DNA from: Blastocatellia bacterium
Lineage (GTDB): Bacteria > Acidobacteriota > Blastocatellia > Chloracidobacteriales > JADJPF01
NCBI GenBank assembly: GCA_023265235.1
Contig: JAHFUF010000172.1
Coordinates: 1-8,864, forward strand
Direction: 5' to 3'
DNA length: 8,864 nucleotides
The notes beneath the pieces are model-generated. The model saw nothing but the letters and a program-made list of their open reading frames with translations. It did no database searches and was not told the origin of the DNA. How positions within the stretch are numbered: position 1 is the stretch's first letter; each line of letters opens with the position of its first letter. Positions 1 through 6,679 of the stretch are shown here, piece after piece. Made by a program: the position numbers and the translations under genes.

Positions 1-2
1 TT

Positions 3-125
3 GTCAATCAACTGCGTCGTAAAATAGAGCCTGATCCACATCACCCTTGCTATATTATGACTGAGCCTTGGGTAGGATACCGTTTTGCACAAGAAAGCAG
101 TGATCCATTACCTAAAAAAGACTAA
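3..125 (+). CDS. OmpR/KdpE-type response regulator, C-terminal fragment (5' end outside window)
   Basis: Reading from base 3, the frame gives 40 residues beginning VNQLRRKIEPDP and containing TEPWVGYRF before a TAA stop at 123-125. This is the end of an OmpR/PhoB-type winged-helix DNA-binding domain. The recognition-helix segment (VNQLRRKIEPDP) is followed by the beta-hairpin wing (TEPWVGYRF), and the wording is closest to KdpE-like regulators. The family binds promoter DNA after phosphorylation of an N-terminal receiver domain, which would lie left of the window. A charged tail of about 14 residues ends in PLPKKD. It is the only plus-strand gene and converges on the secreted lipase gene, with 47 bp between the two stops. 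Nothing here shows that it controls the lipid genes. The fold assignment is firm; KdpE proper versus another OmpR-family member is not resolved. Confidence 0.85.
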   Translation, partial: VNQLRRKIEPDPHHPCYIMTEPWVGYRFAQESSDPLPKKD

Positions 126-172
126 TGGTTTGCTCTTTTTAGTAAGAGAAAAAAATCAAAGATTTTAACGAG

Positions 173-1255
173 TTAGTTAGTAGTATGAGACTTGACCATT
201 CTCCATTGGTAATAGCCTGTTGAGTCTTTTAGACCAAAATGTCCATAAGGAGCACTACTAAAAACTTTTTCTCCAGTTTGCCCAGGAATCTGACAAGTAT
301 ATTTGCCATAAACTACTGTTCCATAGCCAACTACTTCATCAACTGTTGACCACATACTATAAATATAAGCACCTTCATAACGAGAAGAAGCATTAAGGTC
401 AACCAAATAACTAGAGACATTATATGGCCCTAGTAAACCAACCAAATATCCAGGGTATAAACCTACTTCGTCATCACAAGTAGGAGTAGTTCCACCAGCT
501 AAATAACAAGAAGTTAATCCGCGATTTGCTCCAGCAATACCAACAAAAGTATCTACACTGCTAGTTAATGATGGGCCTAAATCATAATAACTACCATTTA
601 ATGGATCATAGGCTAAACCACCCTTTATTGCTTTACGTGCCAGAGTAACACCTAAGGAATGTGACACTATATCTACTTTTGTCGCGCCAGTGTATTGTTT
701 AACAGCTTGAATAAAAGCTCTGATTTTTGTTAGATAAGCCCTAGAATGGTATTGTTCAGAGGATAAGAGAGCGTTTGCTGGGCCATAAGTAGTAGCATAA
801 AGCTCTGAGGTTTTATAACCCTGAGACATAAAATAATCTATAGATGCTGTCCAACCTGTTTGACCAAAAGAACTACCTACAGCTTTGTCAGAGTTTCCAT
901 GAATAAAAATTACTGGTTGATTAACTACTGTGTCTGTAGCACTAGCTTTTCCTCCATAACTACCACCAGTTAAATCATCACGAGCAAAATCATAGCTGCT
1001 ATAGCCATTAGCTGATAACCAACTTCTAAAGTTACTAGTAATTCCTGTAGTGCTGACAGCCGCAATATTACCAGTGTTATCTATCGAAGCATTAGTATTA
1101 CTTTTATTAATTGGACTTTGGCTTAAATCTTGTGTGATTGTAAAACTCTTGGAGTTAGCATTAGTTTTATAGGTTTGTGGAAAAACTCCCAAGGCCAAAA
1201 TTAACGCTAGCAAGCAAAAAAAACTTATTCTAAAAGCATTATTTTGTCTGTTCAT
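173..1255 (-). CDS. Secreted class 2 lipase / PhaZ7-like polyester depolymerase
   Basis: This 360-residue protein is an alpha/beta hydrolase predicted to be exported. The N-terminus has a short charged start and a hydrophobic core at about residues 9-25, with a plausible cleavage site near TNA at 31-33. The mature part has VIFIHGN (115-121) at the oxyanion strand and VDIVSHSLGV (194-203), which puts the nucleophile at Ser200. Asp306 (STVDEVVG) and His339 (YGHFG) are the likely rest of the triad. Cys250 and Cys260 could form a disulfide. The YHS...VKQYTG...VDIVSHS and AGANRGLTSCY stretches resemble, from memory, the extracellular PHB depolymerase PhaZ7 of Paucimonas lemoignei and lipase class 2 (PF01674). 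Substrate is therefore uncertain: short-chain polyester, triacylglycerol or another ester. The ATG is supported by AAAGGGG at 1263-1269, 7 nt upstream. It lies 162 bp downstream of the MFS gene, so it may have its own promoter; TTTTCA, 17 nt, TACCAT is a weak candidate. The gene is complete. Confidence 0.85.
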   Translation of the reverse strand: MNRQNNAFRISFFCLLALILALGVFPQTYKTNANSKSFTITQDLSQSPINKSNTNASIDNTGNIAAVSTTGITSNFRSWLSANGYSSYDFARDDLTGGSYGGKASATDTVVNQPVIFIHGNSDKAVGSSFGQTGWTASIDYFMSQGYKTSELYATTYGPANALLSSEQYHSRAYLTKIRAFIQAVKQYTGATKVDIVSHSLGVTLARKAIKGGLAYDPLNGSYYDLGPSLTSSVDTFVGIAGANRGLTSCYLAGGTTPTCDDEVGLYPGYLVGLLGPYNVSSYLVDLNASSRYEGAYIYSMWSTVDEVVGYGTVVYGKYTCQIPGQTGEKVFSSAPYGHFGLKDSTGYYQWRMVKSHTTN

Positions 1256-1367
1256 CGGGTAGCCCCTTTGTTAGTATGGTAAAATTACGAAATATGAGTG
1301 AAAACTAAATAATACAATAATACCTGGAATTAGCTTTGTAGCTTATTGAAAATAAAGAAAATTCTTG

Positions 1368-1385
1368 ATGTCCTGTTAGGGACAT
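1368..1385 (-). terminator. Small hairpin downstream of the MFS gene, possible terminator
   Basis: On the minus strand ATGTCC, a 6-nt loop CTAACA, and GGACAT form a perfect 6-bp stem about 33 nt past the MFS stop. It is followed by CAAGAATTTTCTTTATTTT, which is T-rich but interrupted. This could end or attenuate transcription before the downstream lipase gene. The stem is short and the U-tract poor, so the call is tentative. Confidence 0.3.
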
Positions 1386-1417
1386 TTGATAGTAGTCTAG
1401 TCCTTTAGGGCTGGGAG

Positions 1418-2698
1418 CTAATTTAATGCACCTTCTTTTTCCATGGTTTTACTACCAAGCCAGAGAAACAAAGCACTAAGAGCACAGGCTAGAGGGCAAA
1501 TCAAAAGAGAATATTTCATTTGGCTAGGAGTTGTGCTTACTGACATTAAATCATTGATTTTGCCTACTATTGGAGGGCCAAAACCATAACCAATAATGTT
1601 GACAGTAAAGAAGTAAACCCCAATACCTAAGCCTCTTAATTGTGGGCCAGCAATATCATGGACATCTGCTGCTGCTGGGCCTAACCAAATCAACCCTGCT
1701 CCTAGCAAGAATAGGTTAGCTCCTATTAATAAAATAATATTATTGCTATAGAGTAAAAGTAACCAAAGAGGAATACAGCAAATAGCACCATATGCTGTAA
1801 ATCGCATACGTCCACCAGGGCCTTTTTTCCTAAACCAGTCTGAGGCATAGCCACCTAAAATTGTTCCAGGAACCCCACCTATAATAGAAAGAATTCCAGC
1901 TAATAAGCCAATGGTTGTTATACTTAACCCATGAACACGAGAGAAAAACGATGGCCCCCAAATAGTCAAACTATAACCAGCTAAAGAAAATAGTGCGTAA
2001 CCTATGTGATGGAACCTTAAAGCTTTAGAGCTAAGAAGCCGCTTCCAATCGCCACTTTGGTAGGCAACAACATTTTTTTCTGTTTGCCCTCTAATAGGCT
2101 CTTTAAGTAAAAAAACGAACAAAGCCACTAATAAACCAGGAAAACCTAGTAAATAAAAAGCCCATCGCCACCCCAAAGAATCACCTATCCAACCACCAAG
2201 AAAAAAAGCAACTCCTCCACCTAGAGGGATTCCTGCTGAATAAATGGCTTGGACAGTAGCACGCATTCGCACAGGGAAAAAATCACTTAGTAAGGAAAGT
2301 GCTGCTGGCCCTAAAGTCGCCTCACCAACACCAACCATTACACGACAAAGAAAAATTCCCCAAAAGCTTTCAGCATAACCAGTTAAGCCAGAAAAAAGGC
2401 TCCAAATTGTTAAACCAATCGCAATTAAATTTTTACGTATTGTTCGGTCTGCTAACCTTCCAAATGGAATTCCTAATAATGTGTAAAATATTACAAATGA
2501 AGTACTTCCAAGTAATGCTAGCTGTAAGTCTGATAATGCTAATTCCTTTTTAATCGGGGTAAATAAAATATAAATTAGTGTGCGATCTAGGAAATTTAAC
2601 GCATAAACCATTGTTAGGAGGCCAAGAACATACCAAGAATAGTTTAATACATTTTCAGAATAACTTTTTGTGTTTACTGGCTGGGCTAAGGTAGTCAT
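1418..2698 (-). CDS. Spinster-type major facilitator superfamily transporter
   Basis: This 426-residue inner-membrane protein has about 12 hydrophobic segments, the usual MFS size and layout. TM1 carries NFLDRT (35-40). The loop after TM2 has the MFS motif-A-like GRLADRTIRKN (80-90). TM4 carries CRVMVGVGEATLGPAA (118-133). Another conserved stretch is LGWRWAFYLLGFPG (175-188). This set is characteristic of the Spinster (Spns) branch, whose Asp in TM1 and Arg/Glu in TM4 match D38, R119 and E126 and are implicated in proton-coupled transport. Animal Spns proteins move sphingosine-1-phosphate or lysophospholipids; many bacterial members have no known substrate. Its place just behind a secreted hydrolase and a fatty-acyl-CoA synthetase makes a lipid-like substrate plausible, but that is inference. 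It begins at an ATG 12 bp past the preceding stop with no strong ribosome binding site, so translation may depend on the upstream gene. Confidence 0.85.
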   Translation of the reverse strand: MTTLAQPVNTKSYSENVLNYSWYVLGLLTMVYALNFLDRTLIYILFTPIKKELALSDLQLALLGSTSFVIFYTLLGIPFGRLADRTIRKNLIAIGLTIWSLFSGLTGYAESFWGIFLCRVMVGVGEATLGPAALSLLSDFFPVRMRATVQAIYSAGIPLGGGVAFFLGGWIGDSLGWRWAFYLLGFPGLLVALFVFLLKEPIRGQTEKNVVAYQSGDWKRLLSSKALRFHHIGYALFSLAGYSLTIWGPSFFSRVHGLSITTIGLLAGILSIIGGVPGTILGGYASDWFRKKGPGGRMRFTAYGAICCIPLWLLLLYSNNIILLIGANLFLLGAGLIWLGPAAADVHDIAGPQLRGLGIGVYFFTVNIIGYGFGPPIVGKINDLMSVSTTPSQMKYSLLICPLACALSALFLWLGSKTMEKEGALN

Positions 2699-2710
2699 AT
2701 ATTTATTTTT

Positions 2711-3979
2711 CTATTTTTTTAACCATTCACTAATTTGTACAACAGATTTAGCATGCCAAGGAAGTAATAAATGATTGGCTTCTACTGTGGTAGTACCCAC
2801 TAGGTTAGCAATTCCAGCTTTATTTGTAGCACTATCAAGAAAAACTAACCCATCGCTAGTTCCTGTATGTTCATTATGGAAAAATGGAATATCTGCCTTA
2901 TTACCAGCTAATAAATAAGTACTAATGGATTTAGGGATTTCCTGAGATAAAACTTGGCTAACTAAAGAACCTTGTTCAATTGCTGCGTCTATTCCTAAAC
3001 CTTCAGAAACGGTTCCTTTACCACCATAATAAGTTGTTTTCCAGTCAGTTTCATTTTGAGGCAATGGGAATTTTTCATCCCATTTTTTTAACATTTGTTT
3101 TTGCCCAGGAAAAAAGTTTCCTGTTTTGGTGGTGTAAATTGATAATTCTGGAAATTGCTGCCATTTTTCCTGACAAAATATAGAAGTATGTGCAGAAGGG
3201 CCATTTACCTTAAACCCTCCACATCCAGGGAATATCAGAGTATTAAATGTTGCTCCATGACGAAAAGCATAATCAATTCCTAGGTTTGGACAACCAATTA
3301 AAATAAGCTTATTAATATCATTATCATAAGGTTTTCCCCATTTTGGCTTAATACTGCTAGCATAAAGTCTGGTAGCAAAAGCCCCTTTACTCCAAGCAAT
3401 TACATTTACTTGACTTGCACCAGTAACGCTTTTTACTTTTGAAATAGCAGCACCGATTTGTTGTGCCCAAAGTAGGTTATCACCATGTTTATGTGGAAAG
3501 TTAATTGCAAAAACCTTGTAACCTTCGCTAGTTAAAATTTGCATTAGCCCAGTTTTAGCACAAATTGGCGTTCCACAACCAAACCCATATTCTCCAGGAT
3601 TAGCCCACGCTCGATCAGCATTATCATTTGCACCATGCACTAATAGTATTGGAGTAGATTTGTCATTTTTATCCCAACCATTAGCATAATAGAGCAAAAA
3701 TTGGCTAGAGTGAGGTTGTTTGTTGCCAAAAAGTTGTAAGCGTTGACCGTCTTGATCCCCTCTACCATCTAATGGGTAGTCTTCCAGAGGAAAATTTTCA
3801 TTATCTATTTTATAGCGTTCAACTTTAGCCCAACCATAAGCAACAGTGCTAAAAGTGCTTTCTAACATAATTGTATTAGTAGTTTTTTTATCTTGCCCAT
3901 AAATTAACTTATTTAAGTTTTGTGACATTATTATTAAAAGACAAAATATGACTATTAAAGACTTGTTAACATTTCTCAT
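2711..3979 (-). CDS. Secreted alpha/beta hydrolase (lipase class 2-like) with WSKG nucleophile elbow
   Basis: This 422-residue predicted exported hydrolase starts MRNVNKSLIVIF, a basic n-region followed by a hydrophobic core of about 13 residues. No lipobox is seen. PILLVHGAND (about 110-119) is the strand and oxyanion region. VNVIAWSKGA (about 191-200) is the nucleophile elbow, with Ser197 the likely nucleophile in an S-K-G context preceded by Trp instead of the usual G-H-S-x-G. TSDGLV (Asp376) and ANHLLLPWH (His403 or His409) complete a plausible triad in the order seen in class 2 lipases. Several Cys pairs (C135/C140; C230, C253, C269) fit an oxidising compartment. The start was chosen because GAGAGG lies 4 nt upstream and this Met begins a signal peptide. 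An in-frame ATG at 4022-4024 would add 15 residues (437 aa) but has no comparable binding site. It sits between the acyl-CoA synthetase and MFS genes. The exact substrate is unknown. Confidence 0.8.
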   Translation of the reverse strand: MRNVNKSLIVIFCLLIIMSQNLNKLIYGQDKKTTNTIMLESTFSTVAYGWAKVERYKIDNENFPLEDYPLDGRGDQDGQRLQLFGNKQPHSSQFLLYYANGWDKNDKSTPILLVHGANDNADRAWANPGEYGFGCGTPICAKTGLMQILTSEGYKVFAINFPHKHGDNLLWAQQIGAAISKVKSVTGASQVNVIAWSKGAFATRLYASSIKPKWGKPYDNDINKLILIGCPNLGIDYAFRHGATFNTLIFPGCGGFKVNGPSAHTSIFCQEKWQQFPELSIYTTKTGNFFPGQKQMLKKWDEKFPLPQNETDWKTTYYGGKGTVSEGLGIDAAIEQGSLVSQVLSQEIPKSISTYLLAGNKADIPFFHNEHTGTSDGLVFLDSATNKAGIANLVGTTTVEANHLLLPWHAKSVVQISEWLKK

Positions 3980-3983
3980 AAAA

Positions 3984-3989
3984 CCTCTC
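3984..3989 (-). promoter_or_regulatory. Ribosome binding site fixing the start of the WSKG hydrolase
   Basis: GAGAGG on the minus strand lies 4 nt before the ATG at 3977-3979. It favours that Met over the upstream in-frame ATG at 4022-4024, which is preceded only by AAAACTCTAGA. The hydrophobic signal sequence begins a few residues after the favoured Met. Confidence 0.6.
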
Positions 3990-4041
3990 AAAGAATAAAT
4001 TAATCGCTTTGGGCTAGCAACCATTCTAGAGTTTTGGCTAA

Positions 4042-5823
4042 TTAGCTATATAAAGCTTCTAGTGCCTCTTTATAGTTTTGTGCTACTACATTTCTTTTTA
4101 CTTTCAATGTAGGGGTAATCTCGTCTGCTTCAATGCTCAAATCATTTTCTAAGATAACAAACTTTTTAATCGCTTCTGTAGAAGACACCTGACTATTAAC
4201 TTTATCCACTAAACCTTGTACCAGTAAAATAATTTCAGAGCTTGTAATTAAGTCTTGAAAATCAACATAGTTAATGTTTTTTCTCTTGGCATATTCTTCT
4301 GTTTCTATTTGGTTAAGTGTAATTAGCGCAGTTAAATAGCTTTTGCCATCCCCATAAGCCATTGCATGGCTAATTAATGGGTGTTCTTTTAACAAGTTTT
4401 CTAGCAGGGAAGGAGCAATATTTTTTCCAGTAGAAGTAATAATTAATTCTTTTTTACGTCCAATAATTCTTAAAAACCCTTCCTCAGTTATTTCTCCTAG
4501 GTCTCCTGTTACAAGCCAATTTTCGCAAAACATTTCTTTAGTTTTTTCAGGTTCTTTGTAATAGCCACTAAACATCATTTCGCTTTGTAATAAGATTTCT
4601 CCATCTTGGGCTAATCTTATTTTACATCCAGGCATTGCTTGTCCTACTGTGCCAAATCGGTGATTATCAGGGCGGTTAAAAGCAGTACAAACATTTTCTG
4701 TTAGCCCATAAGCTTGTAGAATTGGTAGCCCTAAAGCACTAAAAAACTCTGCTATTTCTTGAGGTAATGGTGCTCCTCCAGAAGAAAGGATTCTAACCTC
4801 TCCACCAAAATAAGCTTTGATTTTGCTTTGAATTTCACTAGACAGACTATCATAAACTTCTAGTAAATAATCTGGTACAGGGGTTTGTTTTTGTCTTAGC
4901 CTGTCTATTTCTTGTCCTAGTTTGACAACCTTATTAAACAAATGCTGTTCTTGAGGAGAGCTTTTTTCAACATCTGAAACAACTTGGCTATGAATCTTTT
5001 CAAAAAAACGAGGGAGGCTACCAAATATTGTTGGCTTTACTTCTCGCATATATTGCCAAAGCTTGGTTAAATCTTTAACAAAATAGGCTGGTGCTCCTGC
5101 ATATAAACGATTGTAAAAACCTGTAATTCGCTCTGCTACGTGACAGTAAGGTAAGTAGGAAAATGATCTATCTGTATCATAAATAGGAACAGTTTCCAGC
5201 AGTGACTCTACGCTATTGATGATATATTGATGGCTAAGGCAAGCACCTTTAGGCATTCCAGTTGTACCAGAAGTGTAAACCATAATTGCAATATCTGTTG
5301 GTTTAGCTTGCTCAGCTATTTCTACTAGACTTGATTTTGCTAGGTTATCACTACCTAATTTTAGAAAACTTTTATAAGAAATTAATTGAGAGTCTTCAAT
5401 AAGATCATTTTCATCTAGAACTATTATTTTTTTTATATTTGGTAGATCAGGTTTAATTTGAAGAATTTTTTTTAGTTGGGTTTTCGTATCAACAACAATA
5501 TATTCTGCATCTGAATGATTAATAATGTACCTACATTGTTCAATGGAGCTAGTTGGATATAGTCCAACACTAACACCACCTGCAAAAATAGCCCCTAAAT
5601 CACTAATTGGCCATTCTGGGACAGTGCCCATTAAAATACAAACAGCATGAGCTTTGGTTAAACCTGATGAAAGCAATGCGGAACAAAAACATTCCACTTG
5701 ATATGCAAAATTATTCCAAGATATTCCTTGCCAGTTATTATTTTCTCGCGTATAAAAAATATTTTTTTCTGCATATTGGGAAACACGTTCACGAAAGAGG
5801 GTATATAAGTTTTGATACTTCAT
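4042..5823 (-). CDS. Long-chain fatty acyl-CoA synthetase (AMP-forming)
   Basis: This 593-residue ANL-superfamily enzyme should activate a carboxylic acid with ATP to an acyl-adenylate and transfer it to CoA (or possibly a carrier protein). Motifs occur in the standard order. The phosphate-binding loop is YTSGTTGMPKG (183-193). SYLPYCHVAERITG is at 222-235, GGAPLPQE at 349-356, and the adenine/acyl pocket motif QAYGLTENV at 370-378. TGDLG (439-443) holds the ribose-binding Asp441. The hinge is GRKKELIITSTGKNIAP (455-471). TPTLKVKR (570-577) carries the probable catalytic lysine, K574. Length and motif wording fit the long-chain (COG1022, ACSL/FAA) group, not the acetyl-CoA or short FadD type. 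The start has GGAGGA 6 nt upstream, inside the end of the preceding gene, with only 3 bp between the two reading frames. It likely feeds activated acyl chains to the neighbouring hydratase pair and ketosynthase-like enzyme, or activates fatty acids released by the hydrolases. Chain length cannot be read from the sequence. Confidence 0.92.
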   Translation of the reverse strand: MKYQNLYTLFRERVSQYAEKNIFYTRENNNWQGISWNNFAYQVECFCSALLSSGLTKAHAVCILMGTVPEWPISDLGAIFAGGVSVGLYPTSSIEQCRYIINHSDAEYIVVDTKTQLKKILQIKPDLPNIKKIIVLDENDLIEDSQLISYKSFLKLGSDNLAKSSLVEIAEQAKPTDIAIMVYTSGTTGMPKGACLSHQYIINSVESLLETVPIYDTDRSFSYLPYCHVAERITGFYNRLYAGAPAYFVKDLTKLWQYMREVKPTIFGSLPRFFEKIHSQVVSDVEKSSPQEQHLFNKVVKLGQEIDRLRQKQTPVPDYLLEVYDSLSSEIQSKIKAYFGGEVRILSSGGAPLPQEIAEFFSALGLPILQAYGLTENVCTAFNRPDNHRFGTVGQAMPGCKIRLAQDGEILLQSEMMFSGYYKEPEKTKEMFCENWLVTGDLGEITEEGFLRIIGRKKELIITSTGKNIAPSLLENLLKEHPLISHAMAYGDGKSYLTALITLNQIETEEYAKRKNINYVDFQDLITSSEIILLVQGLVDKVNSQVSSTEAIKKFVILENDLSIEADEITPTLKVKRNVVAQNYKEALEALYS

Positions 5824-5826
5824 AAA

Positions 5827-6216
5827 TTATCCTCCAGACGTTTTATCTTTGTTCATTACCAGTGCTTCGCCTTCGCAAATAATTTCATTTTTAGAGCTTA
5901 CACAAGTAGTTTTACAGGTAATCAATCCTTTGTCTGTGCGGATATTGGTAATTTCAACTTTAGCTACTAATTCATCTTCAAGATTTGCTCTAAATAAAAA
6001 ATTTAGGTTCTGTTTTAGATAAATAGTGCCTTCTCCAGGTAATGTTGTACCTAATAGCATAGAAAAAAGTCCTGCTAATAGGGGTTCTGGTACGGTGTTA
6101 TTTTTAGCTAAGTCACCAGTTTTATCCTTAATTAGCTGAGAGTATTTATCTAAGTCAGATTTAGTAAAAGTTTTTTTAATAGTCGTTTGTTGCCCAATAG
6201 TTACTTGTGTTGACAC
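5827..6216 (-). CDS. PhaJ/MaoC-like hotdog protein lacking the catalytic Asp-His motif
   Basis: The protein has 129 residues and begins at a GTG codon with AAGGA 10 nt upstream. Its second half is clearly hotdog (R)-enoyl-CoA hydratase. PLLAGLFSMLLGTTLPGEG (45-63) followed by TIYLKQNLNF (64-73) matches the PhaJ/MaoC wording, and the closing strands end in CEGEALVM. The catalytic loop, normally G-D-x-N-P-x-H, is absent. Between the helix FTKSDLDKYSQLI (17-29) and LLAGLF it has a shorter segment, KDKTGDLAKNNTVPEP, with no histidine, and AGL replaces the usual HGM. The protein is thus probably not a hydratase alone. It lies 18 bp after a MaoC-type gene with intact residues, so a heterodimer of a catalytic and a substrate-tunnel subunit, as in mycobacterial HadAB/HadBC, is the best inference. 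The reading frame is clean, with no sign of decay. An acyl-binding or thioesterase-like role is an alternative. Confidence 0.82.
   Translation of the reverse strand: MSTQVTIGQQTTIKKTFTKSDLDKYSQLIKDKTGDLAKNNTVPEPLLAGLFSMLLGTTLPGEGTIYLKQNLNFLFRANLEDELVAKVEITNIRTDKGLITCKTTCVSSKNEIICEGEALVMNKDKTSGG
5830..5835 (-). promoter_or_regulatory. Strong ribosome binding site of the acyl-CoA synthetase, inside the upstream gene
   Basis: GGAGGA lies 6 nt before the ATG at 5821-5823. It overlaps the last codons of the preceding hotdog gene, whose TAA is at 5827-5829. This arrangement favours translational coupling of the two genes and gives the strongest Shine-Dalgarno match in the operon. Confidence 0.7.
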
Positions 6217-6234
6217 TCTTATGTTTTCCTTTAG

Positions 6235-6627
6235 TTAAAATATTTTTAAGGAAGTTAGGCTTTGACAAGCTAATGTTCCATCCGATTTGGTAACAGTAGT
6301 TTTTACCTGTAAAGTTTCTTCAACTCCTGTCACAGCAATAACTTCTTGGGCTAACGTTAATTCTTCTTGAGTATAAACTGGGCTAAGAAAAGATAATGTT
6401 TGTGATAATTGTGTTGACTTAGGAAATACTTTGTCTAACCACTCGCTAATCACAGCATAAACCAACATACCATGACAAATGGTTTTGCCAAATTTGGATT
6501 TAGCCGCAAATTCTAGATCTATATGAATAGGGTTATTGTCTCCGCTAATTTCAGCAAATTTATTAATATCTTCCTGAGAAAAACTTAATTTGGTAGTGAA
6601 GGGTTTATTAAACTGAGTATTATCCAT
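6235..6627 (-). CDS. MaoC-like (R)-specific enoyl-CoA hydratase / 3-hydroxyacyl dehydratase, catalytic subunit
   Basis: This 130-residue single-hotdog protein has the full hydratase-2 motif. ISGDNNPIHID (27-37) supplies the catalytic Asp30 and His35, and the FGKTICHGML segment (46-55) forms the start of the central hotdog helix. The family (MaoC/PhaJ/HadB) interconverts trans-2-enoyl and (R)-3-hydroxyacyl thioesters, in fatty-acid synthesis when ACP-linked or in beta-oxidation and PHA supply when CoA-linked. It should be cytoplasmic and dimeric. AGGGG at 6634-6638 lies 6 nt before the ATG. The gene follows the ketosynthase by 52 bp and precedes the degenerate hotdog gene by 18 bp. The close pairing with a non-catalytic homologue suggests it works as a heterodimer. 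Whether it prefers CoA or ACP thioesters is not visible; the neighbouring acyl-CoA synthetase favours CoA, the ketosynthase-like gene ACP. Confidence 0.9.
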   Translation of the reverse strand: MDNTQFNKPFTTKLSFSQEDINKFAEISGDNNPIHIDLEFAAKSKFGKTICHGMLVYAVISEWLDKVFPKSTQLSQTLSFLSPVYTQEELTLAQEVIAVTGVEETLQVKTTVTKSDGTLACQSLTSLKIF

Positions 6628-6679
6628 AAATTACCCCTAAGTTTATATATTGAAATAGAATAGGTGGAATTGTTAGATT

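Noticed and set aside
133..148. CTCTT/AAGAG hairpin between the convergent regulator and lipase genes as a bidirectional terminator
   Set aside because: The stem is only 5 bp. On the plus strand an A-run instead of a T-run follows it, and on the minus strand no T-run follows.
2299..2553. Plus-strand open frame of 84 codons inside the MFS gene
   Set aside because: It is antisense to a well-supported membrane protein and has low-complexity sequence with no recognisable family or ribosome binding site.
2980..3183. Plus-strand open frame of 67 codons inside the WSKG hydrolase gene
   Set aside because: It is a shadow of the hydrolase gene on the other strand; no motif or translation signal was seen.
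5607..5825. Plus-strand open frame of 72 codons opposite the acyl-CoA synthetase start
   Set aside because: It lies antisense to the conserved N-terminal domain of the synthetase and resembles no known protein.
5827..6216. Degenerate hotdog gene as a pseudogene
   Set aside because: The frame is complete, with a ribosome binding site and well-conserved barrel strands. Only the catalytic loop is changed, which fits a non-catalytic partner better than decay.
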